Source of the DNA: an uncultured Collinsella sp.
GTDB lineage: Bacteria; Actinomycetota; Coriobacteriia; Coriobacteriales; Coriobacteriaceae
Reading direction: 5' to 3'
Length of the DNA stretch: 7,181 nt
NCBI GenBank assembly: GCA_900547285.1
Contig: URGF01000097.1
Span: forward strand, 1-7,181
Shown: in pieces, positions 6,386 through 7,181 of the stretch
Position numbering within the stretch: the stretch's first letter is position 1
How the letters are laid out: every line of letters starts with the position of its first letter
The notes under the pieces: model-generated
The model's database searches: none
What the model saw: only the letters and a program-made list of their open reading frames with translations
Told to the model about the DNA's origin: nothing
Program-made: the position numbers and the translations under genes

Positions 6386-7006
6386 ATGAAGCGTCTATAT
6401 CTACTCCGCCACGGTCAGACAGAATTCAACGTTAAAAAGCTCGTCCAGGGCCGCTGCGATTCACCGCTGACCGACCTGGGTCGTCAGCAAGCCGGGATGG
6501 CAGCCGCGTGGCTCAAAGCCCACAACGTCGTTCCCGACAAAGTGGTCTCTTCGCCCTTGGGCCGAGCCATGGACACGGCAAGTCTCGTCGCAACCGAACT
6601 CCTCGGCCGGGATGCAGCAGTCGAGCCCTGCGAAGGCATCATCGAGCGCAGCTACGGCACCTTCGAAGAAGGCCCCCACGACGCCCTACCCACCGACGTC
6701 TGGGATCCAGGCGAGGACTTGGTCCCCTTCGGAGGAGAAGGAAGCCGTGCGCTGCAAGAGCGCATGGTAGGCACCCTCACCAATCTCATGGGCTCTGAGG
6801 GCATCGAAACCCTTCTAGCAGTAAGCCACGGCAGCGCCAGCCGCCAATTCATCAAAGCTGCAGCCCCAGAGGGCTTCGAGCTCCCAACAAAACTCCCCAA
6901 CTGCGCCATCATGATCTTCGATTTTGACGATGCGCGAGAAGAGGACGATACGCTCCAATGTAAGTTCACCTTGCGGCAAATTATCGATCCCCAACAAAGT
7001 CATTAG
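6386..7006 (+). CDS. Histidine phosphatase family protein (phosphoglycerate mutase-like)
   Basis: This is a 206-residue cytoplasmic phosphatase of the histidine phosphatase superfamily (branch 1), which acts through a phosphohistidine intermediate. It opens with LYLLRHGQTEFN, with Arg8 and nucleophile His9. QGRCDSPLTDLGRQQA (21-36) follows. SSPLGRAMDTA supplies Arg60, IIERSYGTFEEG supplies the likely acid Glu87, and AVSHGSASR supplies the second His at 148. The length fits GpmB/CobC-type phosphatases rather than glycolytic mutase (about 230-250 residues). The substrate cannot be read from sequence. AAGGGG lies 5 bases before ATG 6386. The gene is 39 bases after the transporter and probably shares its transcript. 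Unlike the upstream genes, its coding strand is C-rich (24 C to 10 G in 6841-6900). Confidence 0.9.
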   Translation: MKRLYLLRHGQTEFNVKKLVQGRCDSPLTDLGRQQAGMAAAWLKAHNVVPDKVVSSPLGRAMDTASLVATELLGRDAAVEPCEGIIERSYGTFEEGPHDALPTDVWDPGEDLVPFGGEGSRALQERMVGTLTNLMGSEGIETLLAVSHGSASRQFIKAAAPEGFELPTKLPNCAIMIFDFDDAREEDDTLQCKFTLRQIIDPQQSH

Positions 7007-7068
7007 CCTGAGCGAGCAAGGTTTAGCAGACATCAACGTGGCGTTCCCAGTGTGCGGCGGAGGGGGCG

Positions 7069-7179
7069 GGCCTGAGGCATATTAAGGTTGCTGCTCTACA
7101 GTCCTGCTCACGACGGAGAGCACATTAAGTGCTCTCCTGTTCGTGCGGAACTCGCGACAACCTTAATATGTCTCAGGGC
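7069..7179. repeat. Long nested inverted repeat, potential 111-base hairpin of unknown role
   Basis: The outer arms 7069-7090 and 7158-7179 pair at 20 of 22 positions by Watson-Crick, plus one G-T pair (7077/7171) and one mismatch (7070/7178). The core CATATTAAGGTTG / CAACCTTAATATG (7078-7090, 7158-7170) is perfect. In the centre GGAGAGCAC (7115-7123) and GTGCTCTCC (7129-7137) pair perfectly around ATTAA. CACGA (7109-7113) and TCGTG (7141-7145) extend that stem after a small asymmetric bulge, and further weak pairing is possible at 7100-7107 with 7145-7152. There is no T tract on either side and no open frame. It could be a small inverted-repeat element such as a MITE, a structured RNA, or a transcript-end hairpin for the gene before it. 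Target-site duplications cannot be checked because the window ends at 7181. Confidence 0.7.
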
Positions 7180-7181
7180 TG

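Noticed and set aside
7069..7179. Intrinsic terminator or T-box/tRNA-like element
   Set aside because: There is no T tract on either strand within the window, and no tRNA arms or T-box motif could be recognised. It is left as an unexplained inverted repeat.
1..7181. CRISPR array, transposase, toxin-antitoxin or defence genes
   Set aside because: No spaced direct-repeat array and no protein with such signatures was found. All sizeable coding frames are assigned to metabolism or transport.

Overview
The composition and gene content suggest a GC-rich, Gram-positive gut anaerobe, most likely a coriobacterium such as Collinsella. This is an inference from three things: a type II fatty-acid-synthesis (FAS II) accB-fabZ-accC-accD/accA block arranged as in Firmicutes, a fused accD-accA gene, and the style of the neighbouring genes. 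No rRNA or other taxonomic marker is present.

Bases 1-3785 are the 3' part of a fatty-acid biosynthesis operon on the + strand. It runs from the end of accB (biotin carboxyl carrier protein) through fabZ (3-hydroxyacyl-ACP dehydratase) and accC (biotin carboxylase) to one long gene in which the beta (AccD) and alpha (AccA) carboxyltransferase subunits are fused. The junctions are very tight (9 nt, 10 nt, then a 14-nt overlap), which points to one transcript and coupled translation. Together the products carboxylate biotin on AccB, transfer the carboxyl group to acetyl-CoA to give malonyl-CoA, and dehydrate the 3-hydroxyacyl-ACP intermediates of chain elongation.

Bases 3781-5112 hold a short palindromic repeat at the accDA stop codon, then a gene for a stand-alone membrane EIIC domain of a sugar phosphotransferase system, then a strong intrinsic terminator. 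No terminator separates the acc genes from the EIIC gene, so EIIC is probably the last gene of the same transcript.

Bases 5113-7006 form a second unit behind that terminator: a possible weak promoter, a cation diffusion facilitator whose membrane metal-site residues (N-D-D-D) resemble manganese exporters, and a histidine-phosphatase (phosphoglycerate mutase-like) gene. The last gene differs from the others in being C-rich rather than G-rich on its coding strand.

Bases 7007-7181 contain no gene. They hold a long, nearly perfect nested inverted repeat of about 111 bases (7069-7179) that ends 2 bases before the window edge. It is the least explained structure here. The coding content is otherwise mostly housekeeping, and I see no clear defence or mobile system.
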